This document shows, one piece after another, positions 8,050 to 16,126 of a stretch of 64,000 nucleotides of DNA (position 1 is its first letter; every line of letters starts with the position of its first letter). The notes under the pieces were generated by a model. The model saw only the letters and a program-made list of their open reading frames with translations. It was not told where the DNA came from and did no database searches. This DNA is from Variovorax sp. IB41. Its GTDB lineage: Bacteria; Pseudomonadota; Gammaproteobacteria; Burkholderiales; Burkholderiaceae_C. The translations under genes and the position numbers were made by a program. The stretch is taken from contig NZ_JAEFCB010000004.1 of assembly GCF_016405905.1 (NCBI RefSeq), positions 110,422-174,421 on the forward strand, in the 5' to 3' direction.

Positions 8050-8631
8050 ATGGGCCACTCCAGAGAGAACAAGGCGCAAAGCCACGACCGCATCGTGCAG
8101 ACCGCCGCGGCACGCTTTCGCGAAGCGGGCGTGGAAGGCGTCGGCGTGGCCGACCTGATGAAGGAAGCGGGCCTCACACACGGCGGCTTCTACCGGCACT
8201 TCGCATCGCGCGACGAACTGGTCGCCGAGGCGGTCGAATGCGCCCTGCGCGACGGCGGCCGCGCGGTCGAGGCGGTGGCATCGGCCAAGCTCGCCCGCCC
8301 GGCCCTGGTGGCTGCGCTGGTCGATGCCTACCTGAGCACCGCGCACCGCGACGGCCTGGCCACGAGCTGCGCCGTCACCACCCTCGCCGGCGACGTGGCA
8401 CGCAGCAACGACAGGGCCCGCACCGCGTACACGCAGCAGGTCGACATCTACCTGAAACTCCTTGCCGGGCTGGCGGTGGCGGACAAGCCCAAGGCGAGGC
8501 GAACGAAGGCGATCGCGGCGCTGTCTTCGCTGGTCGGCGCCGTGTCGCTGTCGCGTGCGGTGAACGACGAGAAGCTGTCGCGGGAAATCCTCAAGGCGGC
8601 GGCCGACGAGCTGAAGGCGCAGCTGGGTTGA
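8050..8631 (+). CDS. TetR/AcrR-family transcriptional regulator
   Basis: A 193-residue TetR regulator: N-terminal helix-turn-helix (IVQTAAARFREAGVEGVGVADLMKEAG, then LTHGGFYRHFASRDEL), followed by the helical ligand-binding domain containing a conserved Cys (ATSCAVTTLAGDVAR). The ATG at 8050 gives the usual N-terminus MGHSR.NKAQSHDRI; an upstream ATG at 7969 would lie within the putative operator. The gene probably regulates the divergent tautomerase. It converges with the permease gene at 8638. Confidence 0.92.
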   Translation: MGHSRENKAQSHDRIVQTAAARFREAGVEGVGVADLMKEAGLTHGGFYRHFASRDELVAEAVECALRDGGRAVEAVASAKLARPALVAALVDAYLSTAHRDGLATSCAVTTLAGDVARSNDRARTAYTQQVDIYLKLLAGLAVADKPKARRTKAIAALSSLVGAVSLSRAVNDEKLSREILKAAADELKAQLG

Positions 8632-8637
8632 ACCGCC

Positions 8638-9933
8638 CTACTCGCCCAGCAGCTCGCCGATGGGCTGCAGGTCTTCCACCCGGTCGCAGATCGACTTGAT
8701 CACCATCGTGATCGGAATGCCCAGCAGCAGCCCCCAGATGCCCCAGAGCCAGCCCCAGAAGATCACGCCCACGAACACCGCCACCGGATTCATGCGGCTG
8801 GTGCGGCTGGTGAGCCAGGGCATCAGCAGGTTGCCGATGACCGTGTGGATGGCCAGCGACACGCCGCCCACCAAAATGCCCATCTGCAGGCTGTTGAACT
8901 GCAAGAAGGCCACCAGCCCCGCGGCCACCAGCACGATCACCGAGCCGATGTAGGGAATGAGGTTGGTCACGGCCGCGATGATTCCCCAAACGGCCGCGTT
9001 TTCCACGCCGATGACCCAGAACGCGAGGCCGGTGGTCACGCCCACCACCACGCTCACCAAAATTTGCACCAGCAGGTAACGCTCGATGTTGCGCGTGATG
9101 TCGTCCAGCACGTGCACCGTGACCTTCTTCTTCTGCAGGCTCGACCCCGTGATCTTGATGAGCTTGCGACGGAAGGTGTCGCCCGAGCACAGCGCGAAGT
9201 AGGTGAGAAAGGCCACCAGCGTGAACTGCCCGAGCGCGCTCAGGAGGCCGACCGTGCCGCTCAGCAGGTAGTCGCGCACGTTGAAGCCGGGCCGCTCGAT
9301 GATGACGCGGGCCACGCCGCGCCGCGAGGCGACGCGCGCGGAGTTTTCCTCGGCGGCTTTCTCCAGCTGCGCGGCGGCCTGCTGCACGCTCTCGAGCGGC
9401 GTGGCGCTCGCGCCCTTGTCGCGGCGCATCGCCTGCCCGAGCTTCTGCGCGGCGACCGGCAGCGAATCGACCAGCTGCGACGCGTTGCCCGAGAGCGAAT
9501 AGCCCGTCCACCCGATGCCGCCGAACAGGCCCACGAGGATGAGCGCCGCGCCGATCCAGCGCGGCAGATGCCAGCGGTGCAGCATCTCGACCACGGGCGA
9601 CAGCGCATAGGTCAGCAGGAGGCTGAGCATCAGCGGAATGAACACCGCCTGGCCCCACTGCAGCGCGAACACGCTGGCCAGCACGGCGAGCACCACCAGC
9701 GAGGCGCTGCGCACGTCCACCGGCATGTGCAGCAGCAGGCGCCGACGCTGGGCGGCGGCGGGTTCCGCGGCGGGCTCTTCCGGTGCGGGTGCGGGTGCGG
9801 ACGCAGATTCGGGTGCGGGCGTGACGGGAGAAGGCGTCTGCGGCGCTTCGACGGCCGGAGGCTCGGGCGCCGGTTGCGGCGCCTCGGCGGCCTGTGGCTT
9901 GTCGGGCGCGGGGGGCTTGTGTTCGTCGTTCAT
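8638..9933 (-). CDS. AI-2E family transporter
   Basis: A 431-residue inner-membrane protein of the AI-2 exporter/PerM (UPF0118) family. After a low-complexity Ala/Pro/Glu-rich cytoplasmic tail of about 75 residues come two transmembrane helices (ASLVVLAVLASVFALQWG; FIPLMLSLLLTYALSPVVE), a soluble segment, and a C-terminal bundle with the family hallmark NLIPYIGS and GILVGGV. Members export small molecules or act as Na+/H+ antiporters; the substrate here is unknown. Its ATG overlaps the algR stop codon by four bases, so it is translated with algZ-algR. Confidence 0.9.
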   Translation of the reverse strand: MNDEHKPPAPDKPQAAEAPQPAPEPPAVEAPQTPSPVTPAPESASAPAPAPEEPAAEPAAAQRRRLLLHMPVDVRSASLVVLAVLASVFALQWGQAVFIPLMLSLLLTYALSPVVEMLHRWHLPRWIGAALILVGLFGGIGWTGYSLSGNASQLVDSLPVAAQKLGQAMRRDKGASATPLESVQQAAAQLEKAAEENSARVASRRGVARVIIERPGFNVRDYLLSGTVGLLSALGQFTLVAFLTYFALCSGDTFRRKLIKITGSSLQKKKVTVHVLDDITRNIERYLLVQILVSVVVGVTTGLAFWVIGVENAAVWGIIAAVTNLIPYIGSVIVLVAAGLVAFLQFNSLQMGILVGGVSLAIHTVIGNLLMPWLTSRTSRMNPVAVFVGVIFWGWLWGIWGLLLGIPITMVIKSICDRVEDLQPIGELLGE

Positions 9934-10682
9934 CGCGTTTCCTTGAGCACTTCGCGCACCGCGGCGAGCTGGCGCCGCGACACCGCGACGGGTTCGGGAA
10001 TCGCATCGAGCCGCAGCGCCCAGCCTTCGGCGTCTTCGCCGTCGTCGTATTTCTCGAGCGCGCGGATGGCCGAGCGGGCCACCAGCGCGTTGCGGTGCAC
10101 GCGCAGGAAGCGGTTCGGATAGCGCTCCTCGAACTCGTTGAGCGAGCCATCCAGGATGTGGCTGCGCGTGGCGGTGCGCACGGTGAGGTACTTGTATTCG
10201 GACTTGAGGTACAGCACCTCCGAGAGCGGCACCCGCTCGGCGCGGCCGCGGTCCTGGATCAGCACGGTCTCGGGAGCCGCCGGGGCCGCGGCCTGCAGCG
10301 CGCGGCGCTCCTTGAGGAACCGCTCGGCCTTCTGCAGCGCCTGCTGCAGCCGCTCGGCGCGCACCGGCTTGGTCAGGTAATCGACCGCGTCCAGCTCGAA
10401 GGCGGTGACCGCGTGCGTCGCATGCGCCGTGACGAACACCACGGCCGGCGCATCGGGGTTGCTGCGCAGCGCGCGCGCCACCTCGATGCCGTCGACGCCG
10501 GGCATGTGCACATCGAGCAGCACGAGGTCCAGCGCCATCGTGGCCAGGTGCTGCTGCGCCTCCGCGCCCTGCGAGGCCTCGGCCACCACCTCGGCGGCGG
10601 GCGAACTGCAGTCGCGCAGCAGCGTGCGCATGCGGGAACGCGCCAGCGCTTCGTCGTCGACGATCAGGGTCTTGAGGGTCAT
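9930..10682 (-). CDS. algR: LytTR response regulator, AlgR-like
   Basis: A 250-residue response regulator. Receiver domain about 1-120: IVDDEALARSRM, phospho-acceptor in LDLVLLDVHMPG, switch Lys in DYLTKP. LytTR DNA-binding domain about 140-240: VLYLKSEYKYLTVRT, FEERYPNRFLRVHRNALV. It overlaps the sensor kinase upstream and the permease downstream by four bases each. The order argH / kinase / LytTR regulator is the same as argH-algZ-algR in Pseudomonas, so I call it AlgR-like; in Pseudomonas AlgR controls pili and exopolysaccharide. Here the next gene is a permease instead of hemC. Confidence 0.85.
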   Translation of the reverse strand: MTLKTLIVDDEALARSRMRTLLRDCSSPAAEVVAEASQGAEAQQHLATMALDLVLLDVHMPGVDGIEVARALRSNPDAPAVVFVTAHATHAVTAFELDAVDYLTKPVRAERLQQALQKAERFLKERRALQAAAPAAPETVLIQDRGRAERVPLSEVLYLKSEYKYLTVRTATRSHILDGSLNEFEERYPNRFLRVHRNALVARSAIRALEKYDDGEDAEGWALRLDAIPEPVAVSRRQLAAVREVLKETR

Positions 10683-11752
10683 GATTCGGCGGGGATCGCG
10701 ATGCGCACCCGGTAGTTTTTCTGGTCCATGCCGGCGCTGAACTGCATCTGCATGTCGTGCAACAGGCGCAGGCGATCCCGCACGTTGGCCAGCGCGATGC
10801 CGTGGCCGCGCGGCAGCGGCTCGTCGGCCCAGCGCAGCGGCGGCAGGCTGTTGACCACCTCGATCACCACCATGCTGCCGCGCCGCTCGGTGCGGATGCG
10901 CAGCTTGGCGCCATCGGGGCTGGGCTCCACGCCGTGCTTGATGGCGTTCTCCACCAGCGGCTGCAAGAGGAGCGGCGGCAGGCGCGCATTGCTGGCCGCG
11001 GCATCCAGGTCCCAGCGGATGCGCAACCGGTCGCCGAAGCGCACCTGCTCGATCGCCAGGTAGCGCTCGGCCAGCGCGATCTCGTCGGCCAGCGTGCCCG
11101 ATTCGCCCGGGTCGGCCAGCGCCTGGCGGAACAGCTCGGCCAGGTCCTCGAGCATGGTCTCGGCCTTGGCGGGTTCTTCCCGCACGAGAGCGATGGCGCT
11201 GTTGAGCGTGTTGAAGAGAAAGTGCGGGCGGATGCGCGACTGCAGCTCCTCGAGCCGGGCCGTGGTGGCGGCGGGCGTCTGGCCGCGCGCGCGCAGGGCC
11301 ATCGCGGTCATCACCAGCCCCGCAAAGAGCGCCCCGGCCAGCGCACTGGCCAGCCACGGCGCGCTGGCCAGCACGCCCGTCAGGCGCAGCAGGCCGCAGC
11401 CGTAGAGCGATGCGAGCGCGCCGAGCACGGCGCCGGCCGCGTACTGCCACTGGCGCGGCAGGCGCCGCAGTTGCTTCTTGAGCCCGCAGGCCGTCACCAG
11501 CCACAGCAGCGTGGCGGGCAAGGCGCCGCCGGTGACGGTGGCCGTCTGCACCAGCCATTCGCCGGGCGTGGAAACCACGAAGAGCGCGGCGATGGCCACC
11601 ACCACCTCGACGAACACCACGGTGCGCAGCACCACGCCGATCTGGCACGCATCGAACAGCGACGGCTCGCCGCGCAGGGGCGCGCGAGCCCTTTCCGACG
11701 GCGTCGGGGACGTGGAGCCAGGGCTGGCCGATAAAATCGCCGGGTTGCGCAT
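10679..11752 (-). CDS. algZ: LytS/AlgZ-type sensor histidine kinase
   Basis: A 357-residue sensor kinase. Four hydrophobic helices occupy about residues 35-155, followed by the His_kinase domain with the H-box [15 protein letters not shown] and the N-box [10 protein letters not shown], and a C-terminal ATP-binding lid [13 protein letters not shown]. It should phosphorylate the adjacent LytTR regulator, with which it overlaps by ATGA. An ATG at 11833 is also in frame but would overlap argH; the start at 11752 gives a length close to AlgZ/FimS of Pseudomonas. The signal sensed is unknown. Confidence 0.82.
   Translation of the reverse strand: MRNPAILSASPGSTSPTPSERARAPLRGEPSLFDACQIGVVLRTVVFVEVVVAIAALFVVSTPGEWLVQTATVTGGALPATLLWLVTACGLKKQLRRLPRQWQYAAGAVLGALASLYGCGLLRLTGVLASAPWLASALAGALFAGLVMTAMALRARGQTPAATTARLEELQSRIRPHFLFNTLNSAIALVREEPAKAETMLEDLAELFRQALADPGESGTLADEIALAERYLAIEQVRFGDRLRIRWDLDAAASNARLPPLLLQPLVENAIKHGVEPSPDGAKLRIRTERRGSMVVIEVVNSLPPLRWADEPLPRGHGIALANVRDRLRLLHDMQMQFSAGMDQKNYRVRIAIPAES
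11732..11737 (+). promoter_or_regulatory. Possible -10 element for argH
   Basis: TAAAAT about 75 bases before the argH start in the divergent gap. No convincing -35 element is seen at the right distance, so this is only a candidate. Confidence 0.3.
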
Positions 11753-11810
11753 CGCAGACATCACAGATACATCGGGTGACCAACCCATTATTGCCTCCTG
11801 GACGGCTCCC

Positions 11811-13208
11811 ATGACCCAAAACCAACTCGACAAGAAATCCGAAGCCTGGTCGGCCCTGTTCTCCGAACCGATGAGCGACCTGGTGAAGCGCTACACCTCC
11901 AGCGTCTTCTTCGACAAGCGCCTCTGGCAGGCCGACATCGAAGGCTCCCTCGCCCATGCCGGCATGCTCGCCGCCCAGGGCATCATCCAGAAGCAGGACC
12001 ACGCCGAAATCGAACGTGGGATGGCGCAGATCCGCAGCGAGATCGAATCGGGCGCCTTCGAGTGGAAGCTCGACCTGGAAGACGTGCACCTGAACATCGA
12101 GGCGCGCCTCACGCAACTGGTGGGCGATGCCGGCAAGCGCCTGCACACCGGCCGCAGCCGCAACGACCAAGTGGCCACCGACGTGCGCCTGTGGCTGCGC
12201 GGCGAGATCGACCTCATCGGCGACCTGCTCACCGAACTGCAGAAGGCGCTGGTGGACATCGCCGAGAAGAACGTCGAGGTGATCCTCCCCGGCTTCACCC
12301 ACCTGCAGGTGGCCCAGCCGGTGAGCTTCGGCCACCACATGCTGGCCTACGTGGAAATGTTCAGCCGCGATGCCGAGCGCATGGGCGAGGTGCGCCGCCG
12401 CGTCAACCGCCTGCCGCTGGGCGCCGCCGCGCTGGCCGGCACCAGCTATCCGCTGGACCGTGAACTCGTCGCCAAGACGTTGAACATGGACGGCGTCTGC
12501 CAGAACAGCCTGGACGCCGTGAGCGACCGCGACTTCGCGATCGAATTCACCGCCGCGGCGAGCCTGTGCATGGTCCACATCAGCCGCATGAGCGAGGAAC
12601 TCATTCTCTGGATGAGCCAGAACTTCGGCTTCATCCAGATCGCCGACCGCTTCACGACCGGCTCGTCGATCATGCCGCAGAAGAAGAACCCTGACGTGCC
12701 CGAACTGGCCCGCGGCAAGACCGGCCGCGTGGTCGGCCACCTGATGGCGCTCATCACGCTCATGAAGGGCCAGCCGCTGGCCTACAACAAGGACAACCAG
12801 GAAGACAAGGAGCCGCTGTTCGACACCGTCGACACGCTCAAGGACACCCTGCGCATCTTTGCCGAGATGATCGGCGGCATCACCGTCAAGCCCGAGGCGA
12901 TGGAAGCCGCCGCGCTGCGCGGCTACGCCACGGCCACCGACCTGGCCGACTACCTCACGAAGAAGGGCCTGCCCTTCCGCGATGCGCACGAAACGGTGGC
13001 CCATGCCGTGAAGGCCGCCACCTCGCACAAGGTCGACCTGGCCGAGCTGCCGCTCGCGGTGCTGCAGCAGTTCAACCCGAACATCGAGAAGGACGTGTAC
13101 GACGTGCTGAGCCTGCGCGGCTCGCTGAACGCACGCAACATCCTCGGCGGAACGGCGCCGGCGCAGGTGAAGGCGCAGATCGCGCGCCACCGCAAGCGGC
13201 TCGGCTGA
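11811..13208 (+). CDS. argH: Argininosuccinate lyase
   Basis: Splits argininosuccinate into arginine and fumarate, the last step of arginine synthesis; a cytoplasmic homotetramer. The 465-residue length is normal. The superfamily signature [11 protein letters not shown] (about residues 284-294, with the catalytic Ser at 285/286) is intact, as are [12 protein letters not shown] and [10 protein letters not shown]. The ATG at 11811 was chosen because the family N-terminus (WSALFSEP) follows directly; the longer frame is a shadow of the kinase gene. It is divergent from algZ-algR, an arrangement also seen in Pseudomonas. Confidence 0.98.
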   Translation: MTQNQLDKKSEAWSALFSEPMSDLVKRYTSSVFFDKRLWQADIEGSLAHAGMLAAQGIIQKQDHAEIERGMAQIRSEIESGAFEWKLDLEDVHLNIEARLTQLVGDAGKRLHTGRSRNDQVATDVRLWLRGEIDLIGDLLTELQKALVDIAEKNVEVILPGFTHLQVAQPVSFGHHMLAYVEMFSRDAERMGEVRRRVNRLPLGAAALAGTSYPLDRELVAKTLNMDGVCQNSLDAVSDRDFAIEFTAAASLCMVHISRMSEELILWMSQNFGFIQIADRFTTGSSIMPQKKNPDVPELARGKTGRVVGHLMALITLMKGQPLAYNKDNQEDKEPLFDTVDTLKDTLRIFAEMIGGITVKPEAMEAAALRGYATATDLADYLTKKGLPFRDAHETVAHAVKAATSHKVDLAELPLAVLQQFNPNIEKDVYDVLSLRGSLNARNILGGTAPAQVKAQIARHRKRLG

Positions 13209-13233
13209 GCGCAGCAGCAACCGGCCGCAGCAC

Positions 13234-14712
13234 GTGTTCTACGCCATCCCGCTCGAGAACAAACCGAGCTGGCGCAACCCGCCGTGGCTGACGGTGCTGC
13301 TGATCCTCGTCAACATGATCGTGTGGTGGGGGCCGCAGCGCAGCGAAGAGAGCGCACGCGAGCGCGCCGCCCACTACTACGCCAAGAGCGTGCTGCCCGA
13401 GCTGGAGCTGCCGCCCTTCGTAGAGTGGCTGAAAAAGACCGATGCCAAGCGCGGCAAGCTGGGCGAGCGCATGTTGAAGGCCGAGGTCTACGACCAGCTG
13501 ATCGAAGCGATGGAACGCGACAAGGCCTTCCAGAAGAAGCTCAAGGCCGAAGAAGTCATCACCCCCGCTCACCCGCAGTACGCCGAGTGGAAGCGCGACC
13601 GCCAGCAGTACGAGTCGATGCTGCCCGCCCCCTTCACCGAACGCTGGGCGCAGGACTACGGCAAGGACGCCGGGTTCAGCAAGCCCTGGACGCTGGTCAC
13701 CTCCGCCTTCCTGCACGGCAGCACCGGCCATCTGCTGGGCAACATGCTGTTCCTCTTCCTGTTCGGCGCCTCGGTCGAGCTGGCGCTGGGCCGCAGCACC
13801 TACCTCACCTTCTATCTGCTGGGCGCCATCGGCGGCTCGGCGCTGGCGGCCTGGGCCTACGCGGGCAAGGGCTCCTACGGGCTGGGCGCCTCGGGCGCGA
13901 TCTCCGCGCTGATGGGCATGTACGCGGTGATGTACCGGCTGCGGCGCATCCGCTTTTTCTACCAGCTGTTCTTCTATTTCAACTACGTGAGCGCGCCGGC
14001 CCTGCTCCTGCTGCCGGCCTGGATCGTCAACGAGCTGATGCAGCACTGGCTCGCCGATGAGGGCGTCGCCTACATGGCCCACCTGGGCGGCCTGCTCACC
14101 GGCGCCGCGCTGATGGGCGGCGCGATGCTGCTGGGCCGCGTGAAGACGCCCGAGACCGTGAAGTCGGAAATGGCGAACGACGAAGACCGCTTCGACCAGC
14201 ACGTGGCCGCCGCCCGCCGCCTGGCCGCCGCGATGAAGTTCGAGCACGCCGCCGCCGAATGGCGCGCCGCCGCCGCCCTGCGCCCCAACGACACCGACAC
14301 GCTGCGCGCCTGGTTCAACACTGCGCGCCTGCAGCCCGCGAGCGAAGACTTCCACCAGGCCGCGCGCCGCATCTTCCGCCTGCCTGCGACCGATGCCGAG
14401 ACGATCGCCCTGCAGCACGCGAGCTACCGCATCTACCTGGACCAGGCCAGGCCGGGCCTGCGGCTGAAGCCCGATGACATGGCGCGGCTCGCGCGCCGGT
14501 TCGCGCGCATCCGCGAGTTCGGCGATGCCGACATGCTGTGCCGCATCCTGCTCAAGACGGCGCCCGACCACCCCCAGCTGGCCGACACGCTCTCGGTGTG
14601 CGCCAACGGCCTCTTGCACGCGGGCGAGCGCGAGAAGGCGATCGGCCTCCTGCCGCACCTGCTGCGGCTCGCGCCCAACGACATGGTCACGCGCGCCCTG
14701 CAGCGCGCCTGA
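13234..14712 (+). CDS. Rhomboid-family intramembrane serine protease with helical-repeat tail
   Basis: A 492-residue membrane protein. Transmembrane helix 1 (about 11-28) is followed by a charged helical insertion of about 115 residues, then the rhomboid core: FLHGSTGHLLGN (His166, Asn170), the catalytic GASGA (Ser220) and the helix with catalytic His283 in YMAHLGG. After about residue 320 comes a soluble alpha-helical part with TPR-like periodicity (FEHAAAEWRAAAALRPND; EKAIGLLPHLLRLAPND). It starts with GTG 25 bases after argH. It probably cleaves membrane-anchored substrates; the tail may bind them. The substrate is unknown. Confidence 0.9.
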   Translation: MFYAIPLENKPSWRNPPWLTVLLILVNMIVWWGPQRSEESARERAAHYYAKSVLPELELPPFVEWLKKTDAKRGKLGERMLKAEVYDQLIEAMERDKAFQKKLKAEEVITPAHPQYAEWKRDRQQYESMLPAPFTERWAQDYGKDAGFSKPWTLVTSAFLHGSTGHLLGNMLFLFLFGASVELALGRSTYLTFYLLGAIGGSALAAWAYAGKGSYGLGASGAISALMGMYAVMYRLRRIRFFYQLFFYFNYVSAPALLLLPAWIVNELMQHWLADEGVAYMAHLGGLLTGAALMGGAMLLGRVKTPETVKSEMANDEDRFDQHVAAARRLAAAMKFEHAAAEWRAAAALRPNDTDTLRAWFNTARLQPASEDFHQAARRIFRLPATDAETIALQHASYRIYLDQARPGLRLKPDDMARLARRFARIREFGDADMLCRILLKTAPDHPQLADTLSVCANGLLHAGEREKAIGLLPHLLRLAPNDMVTRALQRA

Positions 14713-14735
14713 CACCGCGCCGACCCTCGGTGCTC

Positions 14736-14755
14736 CCGGGGCTGTCATGCCCCGG
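14736..14755. terminator. Hairpin after the rhomboid gene
   Basis: Seven-base stem CCGGGGC/GCCCCGG with a six-base loop, 24 bases past the stop codon. No T-run follows, so it is either a weak terminator or a 3'-end stabiliser. Confidence 0.35.
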
Positions 14756-14893
14756 TAGAGCGCCGCTGGCAGCATGTGGCACTGCAATTGCTGCGTCTGG
14801 CGTGTAAAGCCGGCCCTTGCGCCCGCGCCTCGTTGAACTTGAGGCTGCACGCCCGCTCCATCCGGGGCTTTTCCTACTTCCGTTGCCTGATTC

Positions 14894-16117
14894 ATGCCTG
14901 ACCACATCTTCCCTCGCTTCGCCCTGCTCGTTACAGCCCTGGCCATCGCCGCGCTCGCAGGCTGTTCACGCACCAGCGTGGAGACGCCCGCCGCGGCCAA
15001 GGCGACCGCCGCACCAGAAAAGGAAGTCGGCGCGGTCACCCTGAAGCATGAAACCCTCGCGATGAGCACCGAGCTCCCCGGCCGCACCGCCGCGCCGGTC
15101 ATCGCCGAGATCCGCCCGCAGGTCGGCGGCATCCTGAAGGAGCGGCTCTTTACCGAAGGCTCGCAGGTCAAGGCCGGACAGGTGCTCTACCAGCTCGACC
15201 CGGCCTCGCTGCAGGCCGCCCATGCGAGCGCGCAGGCCAGCGTGCGCAAGGCCGAATCGGCCCTCGCCACGGCCCGCACCGTGGCCAAGCGCAACGCGGA
15301 GCTGGTGAAGATCGACGCCATCAGCCGCCAGGTGTTCGACGAGTCGCAGGCCGCCGAGCAGCAGGCCGAGGCCGACCTGGGCGTAGCCCGCGCGGCCGAG
15401 CAGACCACCCGCATCCAGCTGGGCTACACGCGCATCACCTCGCCGATCACAGGCTGGGCCGAACTCTCGACGGTGACACCGGGCGCGCTGGTCACCGCCA
15501 ACCAGGCGGCGGCCATGACCACCGTGCAGCAGCTCGACCCGATGCACGTGCACGTCACGCAGTCGAGCAGCGAGCTGCTGCGCCTCAAACGCGAACTGGC
15601 CAGCGGCCGCCTGCAGCGCGCGAACGGCGCCGAGGCGAGCATCCAGCTGCTGCTGGAGGACGGCACCAAGTACCCGCACGCCGGGCGCCTGACCTTCAGC
15701 GGCGTCACCGTCGATGCCGGCACCGGCAGCGTCACGCTGCGCGCGGTGGTGCCCAACCCCGACCGGATGCTGATGCCCGGCATGTACGTGCGCGCGGTGC
15801 TGCAGGAAGGCGTGAACCAGGCCGCGCTGCTGGTGCCGCAGCAGGCCGTCACGCGCGCGCCGGACGGCAGCGCCTCGGCGCTGGTGATCGACACCGAGAA
15901 CAAGGTCGCCAGGCGCCCGATCAGCGTGGGCCGCGCCGTCGGCTCGCAGTGGCAGGTGATCGACGGGCTGGCCGCGGGCGACCGCGTGATGATGGAAGGC
16001 TCGCAGCGCGTGAAGGTCGGCGACAAGGTGCGCGTGGTCGATCTGGGCGCGAAGCCGGTGACGAGCCCCGTTGCCATCGCCAAGCCCGACGCCGCCTCCG
16101 CAACGCTCGCGCGCTGA
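14894..16117 (+). CDS. RND efflux periplasmic adaptor (membrane fusion protein)
   Basis: A 407-residue AcrA/MexA-type adaptor linking the inner-membrane pump to the outer-membrane channel. Lipoprotein signal peptide with lipobox LAGC (Cys at about 24), barrel-sandwich half-motif AEIRPQVGGILKERLFTEGSQVKAGQVLYQLD, alpha-helical hairpin rich in Ala/Glu (about 95-165), second half-motif ITSPITGW and beta-barrel LMPGMYVRAVL. The second lipoyl-like half reads GWAEL rather than the more usual GRIG. First gene of a three-gene efflux operon; nine bases separate it from the pump gene. No regulator gene lies next to it. Confidence 0.95.
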   Translation: MPDHIFPRFALLVTALAIAALAGCSRTSVETPAAAKATAAPEKEVGAVTLKHETLAMSTELPGRTAAPVIAEIRPQVGGILKERLFTEGSQVKAGQVLYQLDPASLQAAHASAQASVRKAESALATARTVAKRNAELVKIDAISRQVFDESQAAEQQAEADLGVARAAEQTTRIQLGYTRITSPITGWAELSTVTPGALVTANQAAAMTTVQQLDPMHVHVTQSSSELLRLKRELASGRLQRANGAEASIQLLLEDGTKYPHAGRLTFSGVTVDAGTGSVTLRAVVPNPDRMLMPGMYVRAVLQEGVNQAALLVPQQAVTRAPDGSASALVIDTENKVARRPISVGRAVGSQWQVIDGLAAGDRVMMEGSQRVKVGDKVRVVDLGAKPVTSPVAIAKPDAASATLAR

Positions 16118-16126
16118 GGCCCCGCC

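Noticed and set aside
9930-13220. A single 1096-codon minus-strand frame running from argH to algR
   Set aside because: Only its last 250 codons (algR) are real; the rest is antisense to argH or out of frame with the kinase gene.
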